From: Selenomonadaceae bacterium
Lineage (GTDB): Bacteria > Bacillota > Negativicutes > Selenomonadales > Selenomonadaceae
Direction: 5' to 3'
DNA length: 64,000 bases
Assembly: GCA_022773425.1 (NCBI GenBank)
Contig: JALFBM010000027.1
Span: 1-64,000, forward strand
This document shows positions 24,004-34,626 of the stretch, piece after piece. The translations under genes and the position numbers were made by a program. The notes under the pieces were generated by a model. That model was not told the origin of the DNA and made no database searches. It was given only the letters and a program-made list of their open reading frames with translations. The number at the start of each line of letters is the position of its first letter. Within the stretch, counting starts at the first letter, position 1.

Positions 24004-26265
24004 TTGGCGGCTACAGCAGAAAAGAAAAAAACGGCTTCGTCCAAAATGAAAACGAAGAAGAAAAGAACGGCGCCGAAGAAAATCCTCGTCATCGTGGAGT
24101 CTCCGGCGAAGGCCAAAACCATAGAGAAGTATCTGGGACGCCGGTACATGGTTCGCGCGTCGATGGGACATCTGCGCGACCTGCCGAAAAGTCAGTTCGG
24201 CATCGACGTGGAGCACGATTTCGCGCCGAAATATATCAATATCCGCGGCAAGGGCGATCTGATCAAAGCGCTCAAGAAGGATGCGAAGCACGCGAGCAAA
24301 ATCTATCTCGCAAGCGATCCCGATCGCGAGGGAGAAGCTATCGCGTGGCATCTGGCGTATATCCTCGGTTTGGATCCGTCCGATGACTGCCGCATCGTGT
24401 TCAACGAGATTACGAAGCCGGCCATCCAGGAGGCGGTCAAGCATCCGCGCAAAATCAATCTCGACCAGGTAGACGCGCAGCAGGCGCGCCGCATGCTCGA
24501 CCGCATCGTCGGCTACAAGCTCTCGCCGCTGCTCTGGCGGAAAATCCGCAAGGGCCTTTCGGCCGGTCGCGTGCAGTCGGTGACGGTCAAGCTGATCTGC
24601 GACCGGGAGAAAGAGATCCAGGCTTTCCAGTCGGAAGAATACTGGACGGTCGGCATGAAGCTCCGCAAGGAGAAATCCGCTATGTTTGACGCGGAGCTCA
24701 CGCAGATCGACGGGGAAAAGCTAAGCCTCAGGAACAAGGAGGAAACGGAGAAGGTCGTCGCGGATCTCAAGGAACAGGCGCTGACGGTAAAAGCCGTGAA
24801 GCGCAGCGAGCGCAAGCGCCGCGCGCCGGCTCCTTTTACGACGAGCTCGCTGCAGCAGGACGCCGCGCGCAAGCTCGGTTTTGTCTCCCGGCGCACGATG
24901 CGCATTGCGCAGCAGCTCTACGAAGGCATCGAGCTCGGTCATCACGGGGCCACCGGTCTGATTACCTATATGCGTACGGACTCGACGCGTATCTCGGAGT
25001 TGGCGCAGGGCGAGGCGAGAACGTTCCTGGAGAGCAGTCTCGGTGCGGCTTATGTGCCGGAAAAACCAAACGTCTACGCGGCCGGCAAAAAGGCGCAGGA
25101 CGCCCATGAGGCCATCCGCCCGACGAATATTGAGCTGACTCCGGCGAGCCTCGAGAAATATCTCGACAAGGACCAGATGAAGCTCTACACGCTGATCTGG
25201 CAGCGCTTCGCGGCGAGTCAGATGACGCCTGCCATCTACGACACGATGAGCGTGACGATTCAAGCGGGCACGCGCTATACGATCCGCACGAATGGTTCGA
25301 AGCTGAAATTCCCGGGCTTTACGGCGGTTTACGCGGGCGCGGACAGCAAGAAGAAGGAAAAGGATATCGTACTGCCGGATATGGAAGCCGGCGACAGCCT
25401 GCATCTCGCCAAGACCTTGCCGGAACAGCATTTCACGGAGCCGCCTCCGCGCTACAACGACGCTTCGCTCGTCAAGACACTCGAGGAGAAGGAAATCGGC
25501 CGTCCGAGCACCTACGCACCGATCATCGACACGATCCAGGCGCGCGGCTATGTACAGCGCATCGACAAGCATTTCCAGCCGACGGAGCTCGGCTTCGTCG
25601 TCATCGATATGCTGGAGAAGTACTTCAAGGATATCGTCAACGTGAAGTTCACGGCGAATCTCGAGAACGAGCTCGATGAAATCGCGGAGGGAAAGGTGGA
25701 GAAAAACGACCTGCTGCGCGAGTTCTACGGACCGTTCGAGCAAACGGTTGAGAAGGCGGACGAAGCCATCGGCAAGGTCGAGATGCCGGTCGAGGTATCG
25801 AACGTGCGCTGCGAGAAATGCGGCCGCATGATGGTCGTGAAGCAGGGCCGCTACGGCAAGTTCCTCGCCTGCCCAGGTTTCCCGGAGTGCCGGAATACAA
25901 AACCGCTGCTCGTCGATACCGGCGTTAAATGTCCGAAATGCGGCGGCGCGATCGTCGAGCGCAAAACGCGCCGCGGCCGGAAATTCTATGGCTGCGAGAA
26001 CTACCCGGACTGCGACTACACGACCTGGGACGCACCGCAGAAAGAGACGTGCAAGGTGTGCGGATCGTTCCTGCTGCTGCACCGGTTTAAAAATGGGCGC
26101 ACGATGCTCTACTGCAGCAACGACGCCTGCCCGTCGCGCATCGACCACCCCATCAACCAGGAGCTTGAGAGGATCCGCGCGCGCATGGAAGCGAAGAAAA
26201 AGCGCGATGCGGAAAAAGCGGCGGAAGAGGCGCAGAAAAAAGAAGAAAAGGAACAGAAGGCATGA
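24004..26265 (+). CDS. topA: DNA topoisomerase I
   Basis: A 753-residue type IA topoisomerase that relaxes negative supercoils. After a Lys-rich N-terminal tail comes the TOPRIM domain ([33 protein letters not shown]). The catalytic tyrosine is in [14 protein letters not shown]. The C-terminus has three four-cysteine zinc ribbons starting [16 protein letters not shown] and CKVCGSFL, and ends in a charged helix. Translation starts at TTG 24004, after GAGGGAG. The gene follows dprA at once and overlaps trmFO by four bases; the dprA-topA-trmFO-hslVU-codY order is widespread in Firmicutes. Confidence 0.97.
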   Translation: MAATAEKKKTASSKMKTKKKRTAPKKILVIVESPAKAKTIEKYLGRRYMVRASMGHLRDLPKSQFGIDVEHDFAPKYINIRGKGDLIKALKKDAKHASKIYLASDPDREGEAIAWHLAYILGLDPSDDCRIVFNEITKPAIQEAVKHPRKINLDQVDAQQARRMLDRIVGYKLSPLLWRKIRKGLSAGRVQSVTVKLICDREKEIQAFQSEEYWTVGMKLRKEKSAMFDAELTQIDGEKLSLRNKEETEKVVADLKEQALTVKAVKRSERKRRAPAPFTTSSLQQDAARKLGFVSRRTMRIAQQLYEGIELGHHGATGLITYMRTDSTRISELAQGEARTFLESSLGAAYVPEKPNVYAAGKKAQDAHEAIRPTNIELTPASLEKYLDKDQMKLYTLIWQRFAASQMTPAIYDTMSVTIQAGTRYTIRTNGSKLKFPGFTAVYAGADSKKKEKDIVLPDMEAGDSLHLAKTLPEQHFTEPPPRYNDASLVKTLEEKEIGRPSTYAPIIDTIQARGYVQRIDKHFQPTELGFVVIDMLEKYFKDIVNVKFTANLENELDEIAEGKVEKNDLLREFYGPFEQTVEKADEAIGKVEMPVEVSNVRCEKCGRMMVVKQGRYGKFLACPGFPECRNTKPLLVDTGVKCPKCGGAIVERKTRRGRKFYGCENYPDCDYTTWDAPQKETCKVCGSFLLLHRFKNGRTMLYCSNDACPSRIDHPINQELERIRARMEAKKKRDAEKAAEEAQKKEEKEQKA

Positions 26266-27596
26266 AAAAGGTTCTTGTCATCGGCGCCGGCCTCGCCGGC
26301 TCCGAGGCCGCCTGGCAGGCGGCGCAGCGCGGTGCGGAGGTCACGCTTTTTGAGATGCGTCCGGCGCATCAGACACCGGCGCATAAGACGGGCGGCTTTG
26401 CCGAGCTCGTCTGCAGCAATTCCCTGCGCGGCGCAGGCCTTGAGAACGCCGTCGGCGTACTCAAGGAGGAGATGCGCCGCATGGGTTCCATCGTCATGGA
26501 AGCGGCCGACGCGACGCGCGTGCCGGCGGGCGGCGCCCTCGCGGTCGACCGCCACGGCTTCAGCGACTACATCACGGAAAAGGTCATGAACCATCCGCAC
26601 ATTCATGTCGTCTGTGAAGAGGTGCAGGAAATCCCGCTTTCCGAGGATGCTGTGACCATCGTGGCGAGCGGCCCGCTGACGGCGGGGCGCCTCGCTGACG
26701 CCATCGGCGATCTCGTCGGGCATGACAGCCTGTCGTTTTTTGATGCGGCAGCGCCGATCGTGAGTCTCGAGTCCATCGACATGCGCGTGGCGTGGCGTGC
26801 CTCACGCTATGGAAAGGGGACGGCGGACTATCTGAACTGTCCTATGACGGAACCGGAGTACCGCGCGTTCTGGCAGGAGCTCGTGCACGCTGAGGAGGCT
26901 CCGGTGCACGGATTCGAGAAGAAGAAGGTCTTCGACGGCTGCATGCCGGTCGAGGTCATGGCCGCGCGCGGCGAGGATACGCTGCTGTATGGACCGCTGA
27001 AACCGGTTGGGCTCGAGGATCCGCGTACGGGGAAACGGCCGTTCGCGGTCGTGCAGCTCCGGCAGGACAATGCGGCGGCGACGCTGTACAATATCGTCGG
27101 GTTCCAGACACATCTCAAGTGGCCGGAACAGCGCCGCGTCTTCGGCATGATCCCGGGACTCGAGCATGCCGAATTCGTCCGCTACGGCGTCATGCACCGC
27201 AATACGTTCCTGAATTCGCCGAAGCATATGCGGCAGACCATGCAGTTCCGTGGCCTGGACAACCTGTTCTTCGCCGGCCAGATGACGGGCGTTGAGGGCT
27301 ATATCGAATCCGCTTCGTCGGGGCTCGTGGCCGGCGTCAACGCCGCACGGCTCGCGCGTGGCTGGCAGCCGCTCGTATTCCCGGAAAAGACCTGTCACGG
27401 CGCGCTCGCACACTATATCGTCACGAGCGAAGCGAAGCATTTTCAGCCGATGAATGTGAATTTCGGCATTCTGCCGGAACTCGGCGAGCGGATCCGCGAT
27501 AAGAAGGAAAAGAAGCTTTGCCTGGCGCGCCGCGCGCTGGATGCGCTTCAGGCATTTTTACCGGAACTGGATCAGGAAGAAACGGGAGTGGAATAA
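26262..27596 (+). CDS. trmFO: Methylenetetrahydrofolate-tRNA (uracil-5-)-methyltransferase TrmFO
   Basis: A 444-residue flavoprotein that makes 5-methyluridine at position 54 of tRNA using methylenetetrahydrofolate and FADH2. The N-terminal FAD-binding motif is [25 protein letters not shown] is conserved, and the [25 protein letters not shown] stretch closes the FAD pocket. The start overlaps the topA stop by four bases, indicating translational coupling, and hslV follows after one base. Confidence 0.96.
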   Translation: MKKVLVIGAGLAGSEAAWQAAQRGAEVTLFEMRPAHQTPAHKTGGFAELVCSNSLRGAGLENAVGVLKEEMRRMGSIVMEAADATRVPAGGALAVDRHGFSDYITEKVMNHPHIHVVCEEVQEIPLSEDAVTIVASGPLTAGRLADAIGDLVGHDSLSFFDAAAPIVSLESIDMRVAWRASRYGKGTADYLNCPMTEPEYRAFWQELVHAEEAPVHGFEKKKVFDGCMPVEVMAARGEDTLLYGPLKPVGLEDPRTGKRPFAVVQLRQDNAAATLYNIVGFQTHLKWPEQRRVFGMIPGLEHAEFVRYGVMHRNTFLNSPKHMRQTMQFRGLDNLFFAGQMTGVEGYIESASSGLVAGVNAARLARGWQPLVFPEKTCHGALAHYIVTSEAKHFQPMNVNFGILPELGERIRDKKEKKLCLARRALDALQAFLPELDQEETGVE

Positions 27597-27597
27597 C

Positions 27598-28143
27598 ATG
27601 GCTTACAGTTTTCACGCGACGACCATCTGCGCCGTTCGCAAGAATGGAAGGACGGCAATCGCCGGCGATGGACAGGTCACGTTCGGTGAGCATACGATCA
27701 TGAAGGCGAACGCGCGCAAGGTGCGGCGCCTCTATCACGGCAAGGTCTTGTCCGGTTTTGCGGGATCGGTAGCCGACGCCTTTACGCTGTTTGAGAAATT
27801 CGAGGCAAAGCTCGAGTCCTATCACGGCAATCTTGAGCGTGCAGCCGTTGAGCTCGCGAAGGAATGGCGCACGGACAAGGTCCTCCACAAGCTTGAGGCC
27901 TTGCTGCTCGTCGCGGATACTGAGCACATCCTGATGATATCGGGCGGCGGCGAGGTCATCGAGCCGGACGGAGATTGTGCGGCCATCGGCTCGGGCGGCT
28001 TTTATGCCCTGTCTGCGGCGCGCGCGCTCGTCCGTCACACGGAGATGAGCGCGGCGGAAATCGCGAAGGAATCGCTGTCGATTGCCTCAGATATCTGTGT
28101 TTATACGAACCACAATATCATCGTAGAGGAGCTGGAGAACTGA
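27598..28143 (+). CDS. hslV: ATP-dependent protease subunit HslV (ClpQ)
   Basis: A 181-residue proteasome-like peptidase subunit. The start [17 protein letters not shown] shows a short leader before the threonine pair that begins the mature catalytic chain in HslV, similar to the SSFHATT leader of Bacillus ClpQ. The segment [15 protein letters not shown] and [14 protein letters not shown] are typical. The ORF track extends upstream to 27541, but the ATG at 27598 lies right after the trmFO stop and gives the usual length. The stop overlaps the hslU start (TGATG). Confidence 0.95.
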   Translation: MAYSFHATTICAVRKNGRTAIAGDGQVTFGEHTIMKANARKVRRLYHGKVLSGFAGSVADAFTLFEKFEAKLESYHGNLERAAVELAKEWRTDKVLHKLEALLLVADTEHILMISGGGEVIEPDGDCAAIGSGGFYALSAARALVRHTEMSAAEIAKESLSIASDICVYTNHNIIVEELEN

Positions 28144-29549
28144 TGGAGAAGCAGAGCATGCTCGGCGTAAACGAACAGACGCCAAGGCAGATCGTAGAGG
28201 AACTGAATCGGTACATCGTCGGGCAGGACGAGGCGAAGCGCTCGGTTGCCATTGCGCTGCGCAACCGCTGGCGCAGCCGCCAGCTGAGCTCGGCTATGCA
28301 GGACGAGGTCGTCCCGAAGAACATCTTGATGATCGGTTCAACAGGCGTCGGTAAAACCGAGATCGCGCGCCGTCTCGCAAAGCTCGTCAAGGCTCCTTTC
28401 GTCAAGGTTGAGGCGACGAAGTTCACGGAAGTCGGCTACGTCGGCCGCGATGTCGAGACCATCGTGCGCGATCTCGCGGAGGTGGCGGTCCGCATGGTGC
28501 GCAAGGACCGTATGGACGCGGTACAGGAAAAGGCGAAAAAGCTTGCGGAGGAACGCATCCTCGATGTTTTCGTGCCGCAGCCGAAGAAGACGCAGAATCC
28601 GCTCGGCCGCCTGTTCGGCGGCGACGACGAGGAAGAGAAGGACGAGGACGGGCAGGAACCGAAGAAGTATCAGGCGGGCCGCGAATGGGTCCGCAAGCGC
28701 CTCGAAAAGGGCGAACTTGAAACGGAAATGATCGAGGTCGAGGTCGAAGAGGACGCGAAGCCGATGGTCGGTATGTTCGCGGGCTCGAGCCTCGAGAACA
28801 TGGGGGATAACCTGCAGGACATGCTCGGCAGCATGATGCCGAAGCGGCACAAGAAGCGCAAGGTCTCTGTCGAGGAGGCGCGCCGCATCTTCACGCAGCA
28901 GGAGGCCGAGAAGCTCATCGATATGGACGCCGTCGCGGAGGAGGCCTGCAAGACGGCCGAGCGGTCGGGCATCGTTTTCCTCGATGAGATCGACAAGGTC
29001 GCGGTTCGCGGTGATGCGGGCGGCCAGGATGTTTCCCGCGGGGGCGTGCAGCGCGATATCCTGCCGATCGTCGAGGGCACGACGGTTATGACGAAGTACG
29101 GGCCGATCAAGACGGATCATGTGCTGTTCATCGCGGCCGGGGCGTTCCATCTCGCGAAGCCCTCGGACCTCATCCCGGAGCTGCAGGGCCGCTTCCCGAT
29201 CCGCGTGGAACTGCAGTCGCTGCGCAAGGAAGACTTCGAAAAGATCCTGACCGAGCCGCAGAATGCGCTGATCAAACAGTACCAGGCGCTGCTCGAAACC
29301 GAGGGACTCGAGCTCGAATTCCGGCCGGATGCCATCAGCCGCATTGCGCAGCTCGCCTGCGACGTTAATGAGCAGGCCGAGGATATCGGCGCGCGCCGCC
29401 TGCACACGCTTCTCGAGAAGCTGCTGGAGGATGTGAGCTTCGATGCGCCGGAGCTCGAGGAGAAGCACATCGTCATCGATGAGGCTTATGTGGATAACAA
29501 ACTCAAGGATATTGTCGTGAACCCGGATTTAAGTCAATTCATTCTTTAA
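28143..29549 (+). CDS. hslU: ATP-dependent protease ATPase subunit HslU (ClpY)
   Basis: A 468-residue AAA+ unfoldase that feeds substrates to HslV. Walker A is [14 protein letters not shown] and Walker B is [12 protein letters not shown]; the central I domain, rich in Glu and Lys, lies between them. The C-terminus ends LSQFIL, the type of hydrophobic tail that inserts into HslV to activate it. The ORF track starts at 27975 inside hslV; the ATG at 28143 overlapping the hslV stop is the right start. It likely shares a transcript with topA-trmFO-hslV. Confidence 0.96.
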   Translation: MEKQSMLGVNEQTPRQIVEELNRYIVGQDEAKRSVAIALRNRWRSRQLSSAMQDEVVPKNILMIGSTGVGKTEIARRLAKLVKAPFVKVEATKFTEVGYVGRDVETIVRDLAEVAVRMVRKDRMDAVQEKAKKLAEERILDVFVPQPKKTQNPLGRLFGGDDEEEKDEDGQEPKKYQAGREWVRKRLEKGELETEMIEVEVEEDAKPMVGMFAGSSLENMGDNLQDMLGSMMPKRHKKRKVSVEEARRIFTQQEAEKLIDMDAVAEEACKTAERSGIVFLDEIDKVAVRGDAGGQDVSRGGVQRDILPIVEGTTVMTKYGPIKTDHVLFIAAGAFHLAKPSDLIPELQGRFPIRVELQSLRKEDFEKILTEPQNALIKQYQALLETEGLELEFRPDAISRIAQLACDVNEQAEDIGARRLHTLLEKLLEDVSFDAPELEEKHIVIDEAYVDNKLKDIVVNPDLSQFIL

Positions 29550-29630
29550 CTTTGCGCGGAAATATGGTAAACTGTAGCCATAGTTTGAAAATTTTGTCAG
29601 TTTTTGAGATCAGAAAGAAGGATACGCGAG

Positions 29631-30413
29631 ATGGCATCGCTGCTGGAAAAAACGCGCAAACTGGATAAATTGCTGCAGAGCTCTGAGGTCGTCGAGTACG
29701 ATGGGATTTCCCGCGTGCTCAGCAACGTCCTGGACGCGAACGTCTATATCACGGATAACAAGGGTAAGATTTACGGCTACGCATTCGTCGATGATTTCGA
29801 GTGCAGCCTGATGATCGACAAAGTCATCAATCAGGGGGAATTCCCAAAAAAATATGTAAACTGGCTCATGCGCATCGACGAGACGCGCGCGAATCTCCGC
29901 TCCAAGACAGGGATGTGCGCGTACGACGAAGCGAAGGAATGCAAATTCCATGGCAAGAACACGACCATCGTTCCAATTTACGGTGTTGGCAACCGGATCG
30001 GCACCCTGATCGTCGCGAAGTACAATGGGGAGTTTACCGAGGATGACCTGTTGCTCGCGGAGTACAGTGCGACGGTCGTCGGCATGGAGATGTTCCGCGC
30101 TATCGCGGAGAAAAAGCGCGAGGAGACGCACAAGCGCGCGGTCGTTCACACAGCAATGTACCGCCTGTCTCCATCGGAAAAAGAGGCGGCGGTCGCCATC
30201 TTCACGGAGTTCGATCCGGAGGAAGGCCAGCTCATCGCCTCGAAGGTCGCGGACGAGGCGCGCATCACGCGCTCGGTCATTGTGAACGTCCTGCGCAAGC
30301 TCGAATCCGCCGGTATCATCCATACGGATTCCATGGGCATGAAGGGCACGCGGATCCGGATTCTCAATGACAAGCTCTTTGAGGGCATTCAGGAGCTGCG
30401 CCGCGAAGTTTGA
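29631..30413 (+). CDS. codY: GTP-sensing pleiotropic repressor CodY
   Basis: A 260-residue global regulator responding to GTP and branched-chain amino acids. The N-terminal GAF-like domain starts LLEKTRKLDKLLQSS, and the C-terminal winged-helix recognition region is RITRSVIVNVLRKLESAGII, a hallmark of CodY. The start at ATG 29631 follows GAAGGA; the ORF-track start at 29604 is upstream. TAAACT about 60 bp upstream may be a -10, so the gene may have a promoter of its own despite following hslU. It is the last gene before the flagellar cluster and is followed by a terminator. Confidence 0.96.
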   Translation: MASLLEKTRKLDKLLQSSEVVEYDGISRVLSNVLDANVYITDNKGKIYGYAFVDDFECSLMIDKVINQGEFPKKYVNWLMRIDETRANLRSKTGMCAYDEAKECKFHGKNTTIVPIYGVGNRIGTLIVAKYNGEFTEDDLLLAEYSATVVGMEMFRAIAEKKREETHKRAVVHTAMYRLSPSEKEAAVAIFTEFDPEEGQLIASKVADEARITRSVIVNVLRKLESAGIIHTDSMGMKGTRIRILNDKLFEGIQELRREV

Positions 30414-30442
30414 AATCGTAGGACGAAAGAGCTAAAAAATAG

Positions 30443-30486
30443 AAAAGCATACGACAGACTTGAGGCCTGCCGCGTGCTTTTTTTTT
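30443..30486 (+). terminator. Terminator of codY
   Basis: AAAAGCA and nearby bases pair imperfectly with the TGCTTTT arm across CAG/CTG steps, followed by a run of nine T. It separates codY from the flagellar genes. Confidence 0.65.
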
Positions 30487-30611
30487 GGATACCTTCTAAA
30501 TTTCCGGAAAAAGTGATAGAATGAAAAGGAATTGTATGATAGACGTAGAAGTATCTCTAATAGGCGGCGAATATATACGGCCGCTTTTCCATAGAGAACA
30601 GGAGGCTTAAG

Positions 30612-31034
30612 ATGTTCCTCGACCAGATTATGAACGCGCCTTCGATGGATTATTTATCGAGAGGATTGATGGCCGCGAATCTGCGGCATGAGGTCATCAG
30701 CAACAATATCGCGAACGTCAATACGCCGAACTTCAAGCGCAGCCAGGTAAATTTTGAGGACCTGCTCGCGAAGGAAATGCATCTTGACGATGCTCCGAAC
30801 CAATTGAAGCTCGTGCGCACGCACGACAAGCATCTTCCGATCGGGTTGCCGGGCAAGGCGAGCCCGGTCATCGAGGAGGATGATTCGACGACCATGCGCG
30901 TGGACGGTAACAACGTCGATATCGATATCGAGATGGCCGGCCTCGCGAAGAATCAGCTGTATTATAATTCCATGGCGACGGAGCTCGGAAACTATATCTC
31001 GAGGCTGCGCAGCTCCATTACGAGCCAGAGCTGA
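30612..31034 (+). CDS. flgB: Flagellar basal-body rod protein FlgB
   Basis: A 140-residue proximal rod subunit, assembled outside the membrane after export through the flagellar apparatus. ANLRHEVISNNIANVNTPNFKRS is the conserved N-terminal rod-protein motif. It is the first gene of the flagellar cluster. Upstream, TAGAAT at 30517 with a weak TTCTAA 17 bp before it may be a promoter, and GCGGC/GCCGC arms (30564-30584) form a small hairpin in the leader, function unknown. An AGGAGG-type site precedes the ATG. Confidence 0.95.
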   Translation: MFLDQIMNAPSMDYLSRGLMAANLRHEVISNNIANVNTPNFKRSQVNFEDLLAKEMHLDDAPNQLKLVRTHDKHLPIGLPGKASPVIEEDDSTTMRVDGNNVDIDIEMAGLAKNQLYYNSMATELGNYISRLRSSITSQS

Positions 31035-31086
31035 TCGGACGGTCGGATACGTCCGGCAGGCTTTAGGACAACCAGGAGGAAAAAAG

Positions 31087-31533
31087 ATGAGTATGTTTAT
31101 GGGAATCGATGCGGCGGCCTCCGGTCTCACGGCAGAGCGTCTGCGCATGGATGTCATCAGCAACAATATCGCGAACGCGAACACGACGCGGACGCGGGAG
31201 GGCGGCGCCTATCACCGCCGCTATGTCATTTTCGAGCCGCGCGAAAACGACGAGAGCTCGTTCACGAGCTTTCTGCAGAAGTCGATGCATAAGACGGCGG
31301 CGGGCAACGGTGTCCGCGCCGTCGGCATTGCCGCGGACAATGAGCAGGGCCCGCTGGTCTACGACCCGGGGCACCCGGACGCGAACGCGCAGGGCTACGT
31401 CGAGCGGCCAAATGTCAACATCGTGTCGGAAATGGTCGATATGATCACGGCCTCGCGCGCCTATGAGGCGAACACGACAACCATCGATGCTGCAAAATCG
31501 ATGGTTACGAAAGCACTGGATATCGGGAAATAA
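31087..31533 (+). CDS. flgC: Flagellar basal-body rod protein FlgC
   Basis: A 148-residue rod subunit. The N-terminus has LRMDVISNNIANANTTRT and the C-terminus NIVSEMVDMITASRAYEANTTTIDAAKSM, the paired termini that form coiled coils in rod proteins. The ORF track starts at 30880, overlapping flgB in another frame; ATG 31087 after AGGAGGAAAAAAG is the real start. It lies 52 bp after flgB. Confidence 0.95.
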   Translation: MSMFMGIDAAASGLTAERLRMDVISNNIANANTTRTREGGAYHRRYVIFEPRENDESSFTSFLQKSMHKTAAGNGVRAVGIAADNEQGPLVYDPGHPDANAQGYVERPNVNIVSEMVDMITASRAYEANTTTIDAAKSMVTKALDIGK

Positions 31534-31576
31534 CGGGCCGACTGCCTGACAGCGGTCAGCAGAAAGGATAAAGCGA

Positions 31577-31879
31577 ATGGATATTACGCCCCTGCAGATG
31601 ACGCCGGTGCAAATGCATGCGGAGAGCCATCTCGGTGAAACGCAGCCAAAGGAAGAAGTCAAGAGCTTCGGCGATTATCTCGTCGACGCGCTGAAGAAAA
31701 CCAATGACCTTCAGCTCAACGCGGATCGTGAGAACGCGCTGCTCGCTGCCAGACAAATTGACGATGTCTCGGAAGTCGTCCTTGCGAGCCAGAAGGCGGA
31801 TCTCGCGCTGCAGCTGACCCTACAGCTCCGGAACCGCGCAGTTTCCGCTTATCAGGAAATCATGCGGATGCAGGTATAA
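31577..31879 (+). CDS. fliE: Flagellar hook-basal body complex protein FliE
   Basis: A 100-residue junction protein linking the MS ring to the rod. The C-terminal VVLASQKADLALQLTLQLRNRAVSAYQEIMRMQV is diagnostic of FliE. It follows flgC by 43 bp. The 122 bp between it and fliF shows only a 24-codon frame that I do not consider a gene. Confidence 0.94.
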   Translation: MDITPLQMTPVQMHAESHLGETQPKEEVKSFGDYLVDALKKTNDLQLNADRENALLAARQIDDVSEVVLASQKADLALQLTLQLRNRAVSAYQEIMRMQV

Positions 31880-32001
31880 GCATGGCAGCCACCGCACCGG
31901 ATGTTATGCGAAAAGGGAAGAAACGGGCAGAGAAGAGGGGCCGGACGGCCGCATAAAGCCCGCACTTCCAAGAGAGCTCAGGGTTTGAAGGGATTGAGAT
32001 C

Positions 32002-33597
32002 ATGGGAGACTTAAAAGAGCGGTTCAAGCAGCTAAGCGACCGTTTCACAAAACGGCAGCGCTATATCATGCTTGGCGTCGCTTTGGCACTCCTGCTCGCT
32101 ATATTGGGCGTTTGTTTTTGGTATGGCAGTAAGCCGGATATGGTTCCGCTCTTTACGAATATGGAGCAGAAGGACGCCGGTGAGGTAGCCGCGAAACTGA
32201 AAGAGGACAAGGTCGAGTACAAGGTCGAGGAAACAAAACAGGGCACGACGATTCTCGTCCCGTCGAAGAATGTGCACGACGAGCGGCTGAAGCTCGCTGT
32301 GGACGGGCTGCCGCGCGGGCAGAAAGGCTTTGAGATCTTTGACGACAGCAAGCTCGGTGTCACGGAGTTCCAGAACAAGGTGAACTACCTGCAGGCCCTG
32401 CAGGGCGAGCTCACGCGCACCATCGAGCAGCTGGACGCCGTCGAGAAATGCCGCGTGCATATCGTCCTGCCGGAGGACAGCCTCTACAAGAAGAACGAAA
32501 AGCCGGCGACGGCGTCGATCATGCTGCGCCTGAAGCCCAATCAGGAGCTCACCAAAAAGGAAATCAAAGGCATCACGAACCTCGTTGCGCACAGCATCCA
32601 GGGCTTGCAGCCAGAGAACATCACCATCGTCGATGAGAGCGGCAAGCTGCTCAATGATCCGGACGACCAGGACGAGCAGAGCGTCACCGCGAAGACAATG
32701 ACGCAGCTCGACATGACGAAAAAAGTCCAGGACAACATCCAGAAGAATATCCAGTCCCTGCTCGATCAGTCGCTCGGGCGCGGCAAGGCGGTGGCGCGCG
32801 TCAGCGTGGAACTTGATTTCGACGACAAGACGACGGACCGCCAGACGTTCTCGCCGGTCGTCGATGACTCGGGGATTATCCGCAGCCAGCAGGACAGCGA
32901 CGAGACCTATAACGGCACGTCGACGAATCCTGGCGGGCCGGCCGGCGTGCAGTCGAATGTCCCGGGCTACGTTGCGCAGCAGGGCAACGCCAACGCGAAC
33001 TATGAGAAGAAAGAGTCGACGAAGAACTACGAGATCAACGAAGAGAAGCAGAAGATCGTCGCTTCCCCTGGATCGATCCGCCGCCTGAACGTCGCGGTAC
33101 TCGTCAACGACAGTGTGACCGCCGCGCAGCAGGACAGCATTATGAATGCGGTTTCCAGCGCGGCCGGCATCAACCAGGACCGCGGTGACACGATCTCGGT
33201 CGAGCCGTTGCCGTTCAGCTCGGCGGATGCGGATGCGCAGGCCGCTGAGGAACAGGCCGCCAAGGACCGCGCGAACCGCAACGTCTACATGATCCTCGCC
33301 GGATTCCTGCTCGTGCTCGCGCTGCTGACGGGCGCCTACGCGATCCACCGCCGCAAAAAGCAGCAGGAGCCCGAGGCCCTGGAAGAGGAGAAAAGGCAGC
33401 AGGAAGAGGAGCGCCGCGAGCGCGACGAGGCAAGAAGGAAAGCTATGGCAGAAGCAGGAGAGACCGAGGACGAGGGGGAACTCTCGGAAGAGGAGCAGCA
33501 GCATCTCAACGAGAAGCAGACCATCCAGGAACTCATCGACAAAAAACCTGCGGAGATGGCGATGCTCATCAAGACCTGGCTATCGGAGGAAGAGTAA
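32002..33597 (+). CDS. fliF: Flagellar M-ring protein FliF
   Basis: A 531-residue protein that forms the MS ring on which the motor is built. It has an N-terminal membrane helix (MLGVALALLLAILGVCFW), the ring-building domains with LPRGQKGFEIFDDSKLG and VHIVLPEDSLY, a second membrane helix near residue 440 (NVYMILAGFLLVLALLTGAYAI) and a highly charged cytoplasmic tail rich in Glu and Lys, whose last part binds FliG. The start has GGGATTGAG upstream. fliG follows after three bases. Confidence 0.96.
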   Translation: MGDLKERFKQLSDRFTKRQRYIMLGVALALLLAILGVCFWYGSKPDMVPLFTNMEQKDAGEVAAKLKEDKVEYKVEETKQGTTILVPSKNVHDERLKLAVDGLPRGQKGFEIFDDSKLGVTEFQNKVNYLQALQGELTRTIEQLDAVEKCRVHIVLPEDSLYKKNEKPATASIMLRLKPNQELTKKEIKGITNLVAHSIQGLQPENITIVDESGKLLNDPDDQDEQSVTAKTMTQLDMTKKVQDNIQKNIQSLLDQSLGRGKAVARVSVELDFDDKTTDRQTFSPVVDDSGIIRSQQDSDETYNGTSTNPGGPAGVQSNVPGYVAQQGNANANYEKKESTKNYEINEEKQKIVASPGSIRRLNVAVLVNDSVTAAQQDSIMNAVSSAAGINQDRGDTISVEPLPFSSADADAQAAEEQAAKDRANRNVYMILAGFLLVLALLTGAYAIHRRKKQQEPEALEEEKRQQEEERRERDEARRKAMAEAGETEDEGELSEEEQQHLNEKQTIQELIDKKPAEMAMLIKTWLSEEE

Positions 33598-33600
33598 GCT

Positions 33601-34626
33601 ATGGCAGATATGTACGGACAAAGCGAACAGGAGCTCTCCAACGAGGAGAAAGCCGCGGTATTGTTTATCGCGCTGGGACCGGAGTATTCCGCAAAGCTCT
33701 TTCAGCATCTTGACGACGACGAAATCGAGAAGATCACGCTCGGCATCGCGAACCATAAGCAGGTGAGCGCGGAGCAGAAGCAGGCCGTCATCAGCGAATT
33801 CTACCAGATGGCGATGGCGAAGGACTACATTTCGACTGGTGGCCTTGAGTACGCGCAGGGCGTACTCGAAAAGGCGCTCGGTGCCGAAAAGGCCAACGAG
33901 ATCATCAGCCGCCTCACGACGAGCTTGCAGGTCCGCCCGTTCGACTTCCTGCGCAAGACGGATCCGTCGCAGCTGCTGAACTTTATCCAGAACGAACATC
34001 CGCAGACCATCGCGCTGATCATGGCGTATCTCGAGCCGGATCAGGCCGCGACGGTCCTGTCCGCGCTGTCTCCGGACGCGCAGGCCGATGTCGCGAAGCG
34101 CATCGCACAGATGGACCGTACGTCGCCGGAGATCATCCGCGAGGTCGAGCGCGTGCTCGAGCGCAAGCTCTCGTCCCTCGTCACGCAGGATTTTACGTCG
34201 GCAGGCGGCATTCAGTCCATCGTCGACGTGCTCAACAACGTCGACCGCACGACGGAGAAATCCATTCTCGAACAGCTCGAGGTCGACTCGCCGGAGCTCG
34301 CCGAGGAAATCAAGAAGCGCATGTTCGTGTTCGAGGACATCGTGCAGCTCGACGACCGCTCGCTGCAGCTCGTGCTGCGCGGCGTCGATACGAAAGATCT
34401 TTCTCTCGCACTCAAGGCGACGCCGAAGGAAGTGGCCGACAAGGTCTACAAGAATATGTCGAAGCGTGCGGGCGATATGCTGCGCGAGGAAATCGAGTTC
34501 ATGGGCCCGGTCAAGATCCGCGACGTCGAGGAGGCACAGCAGAAGATCGTCGGTATCATCCGCAACCTCGAGGACAAGGGCGAGATTGTGGTCGCACATG
34601 GCAAGGGGGACGAGATGATTGTCTAA
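33601..34626 (+). CDS. fliG: Flagellar motor switch protein FliG
   Basis: A 341-residue rotor protein that meets the stator and converts ion flow into rotation. LLNFIQNEHPQTIALIMAYL and the C-terminal charged helix MSKRAGDMLREEIEFMGPVKIRDVEEAQQKI, which contacts MotA, are typical. It is packed against fliF (3 bp) and overlaps the fliH start. Confidence 0.97.
   Translation: MADMYGQSEQELSNEEKAAVLFIALGPEYSAKLFQHLDDDEIEKITLGIANHKQVSAEQKQAVISEFYQMAMAKDYISTGGLEYAQGVLEKALGAEKANEIISRLTTSLQVRPFDFLRKTDPSQLLNFIQNEHPQTIALIMAYLEPDQAATVLSALSPDAQADVAKRIAQMDRTSPEIIREVERVLERKLSSLVTQDFTSAGGIQSIVDVLNNVDRTTEKSILEQLEVDSPELAEEIKKRMFVFEDIVQLDDRSLQLVLRGVDTKDLSLALKATPKEVADKVYKNMSKRAGDMLREEIEFMGPVKIRDVEEAQQKIVGIIRNLEDKGEIVVAHGKGDEMIV

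Noticed and set aside
29575-29610. A CodY box (GAAAATTTTGTCAG) upstream of codY
   Set aside because: It matches the CodY consensus only in part, and too poorly to call by eye.
31882-31956. 24-codon frame MAATAPDVMRKG between fliE and fliF
   Set aside because: No ribosome site, basic low-complexity composition and no neighbour support.
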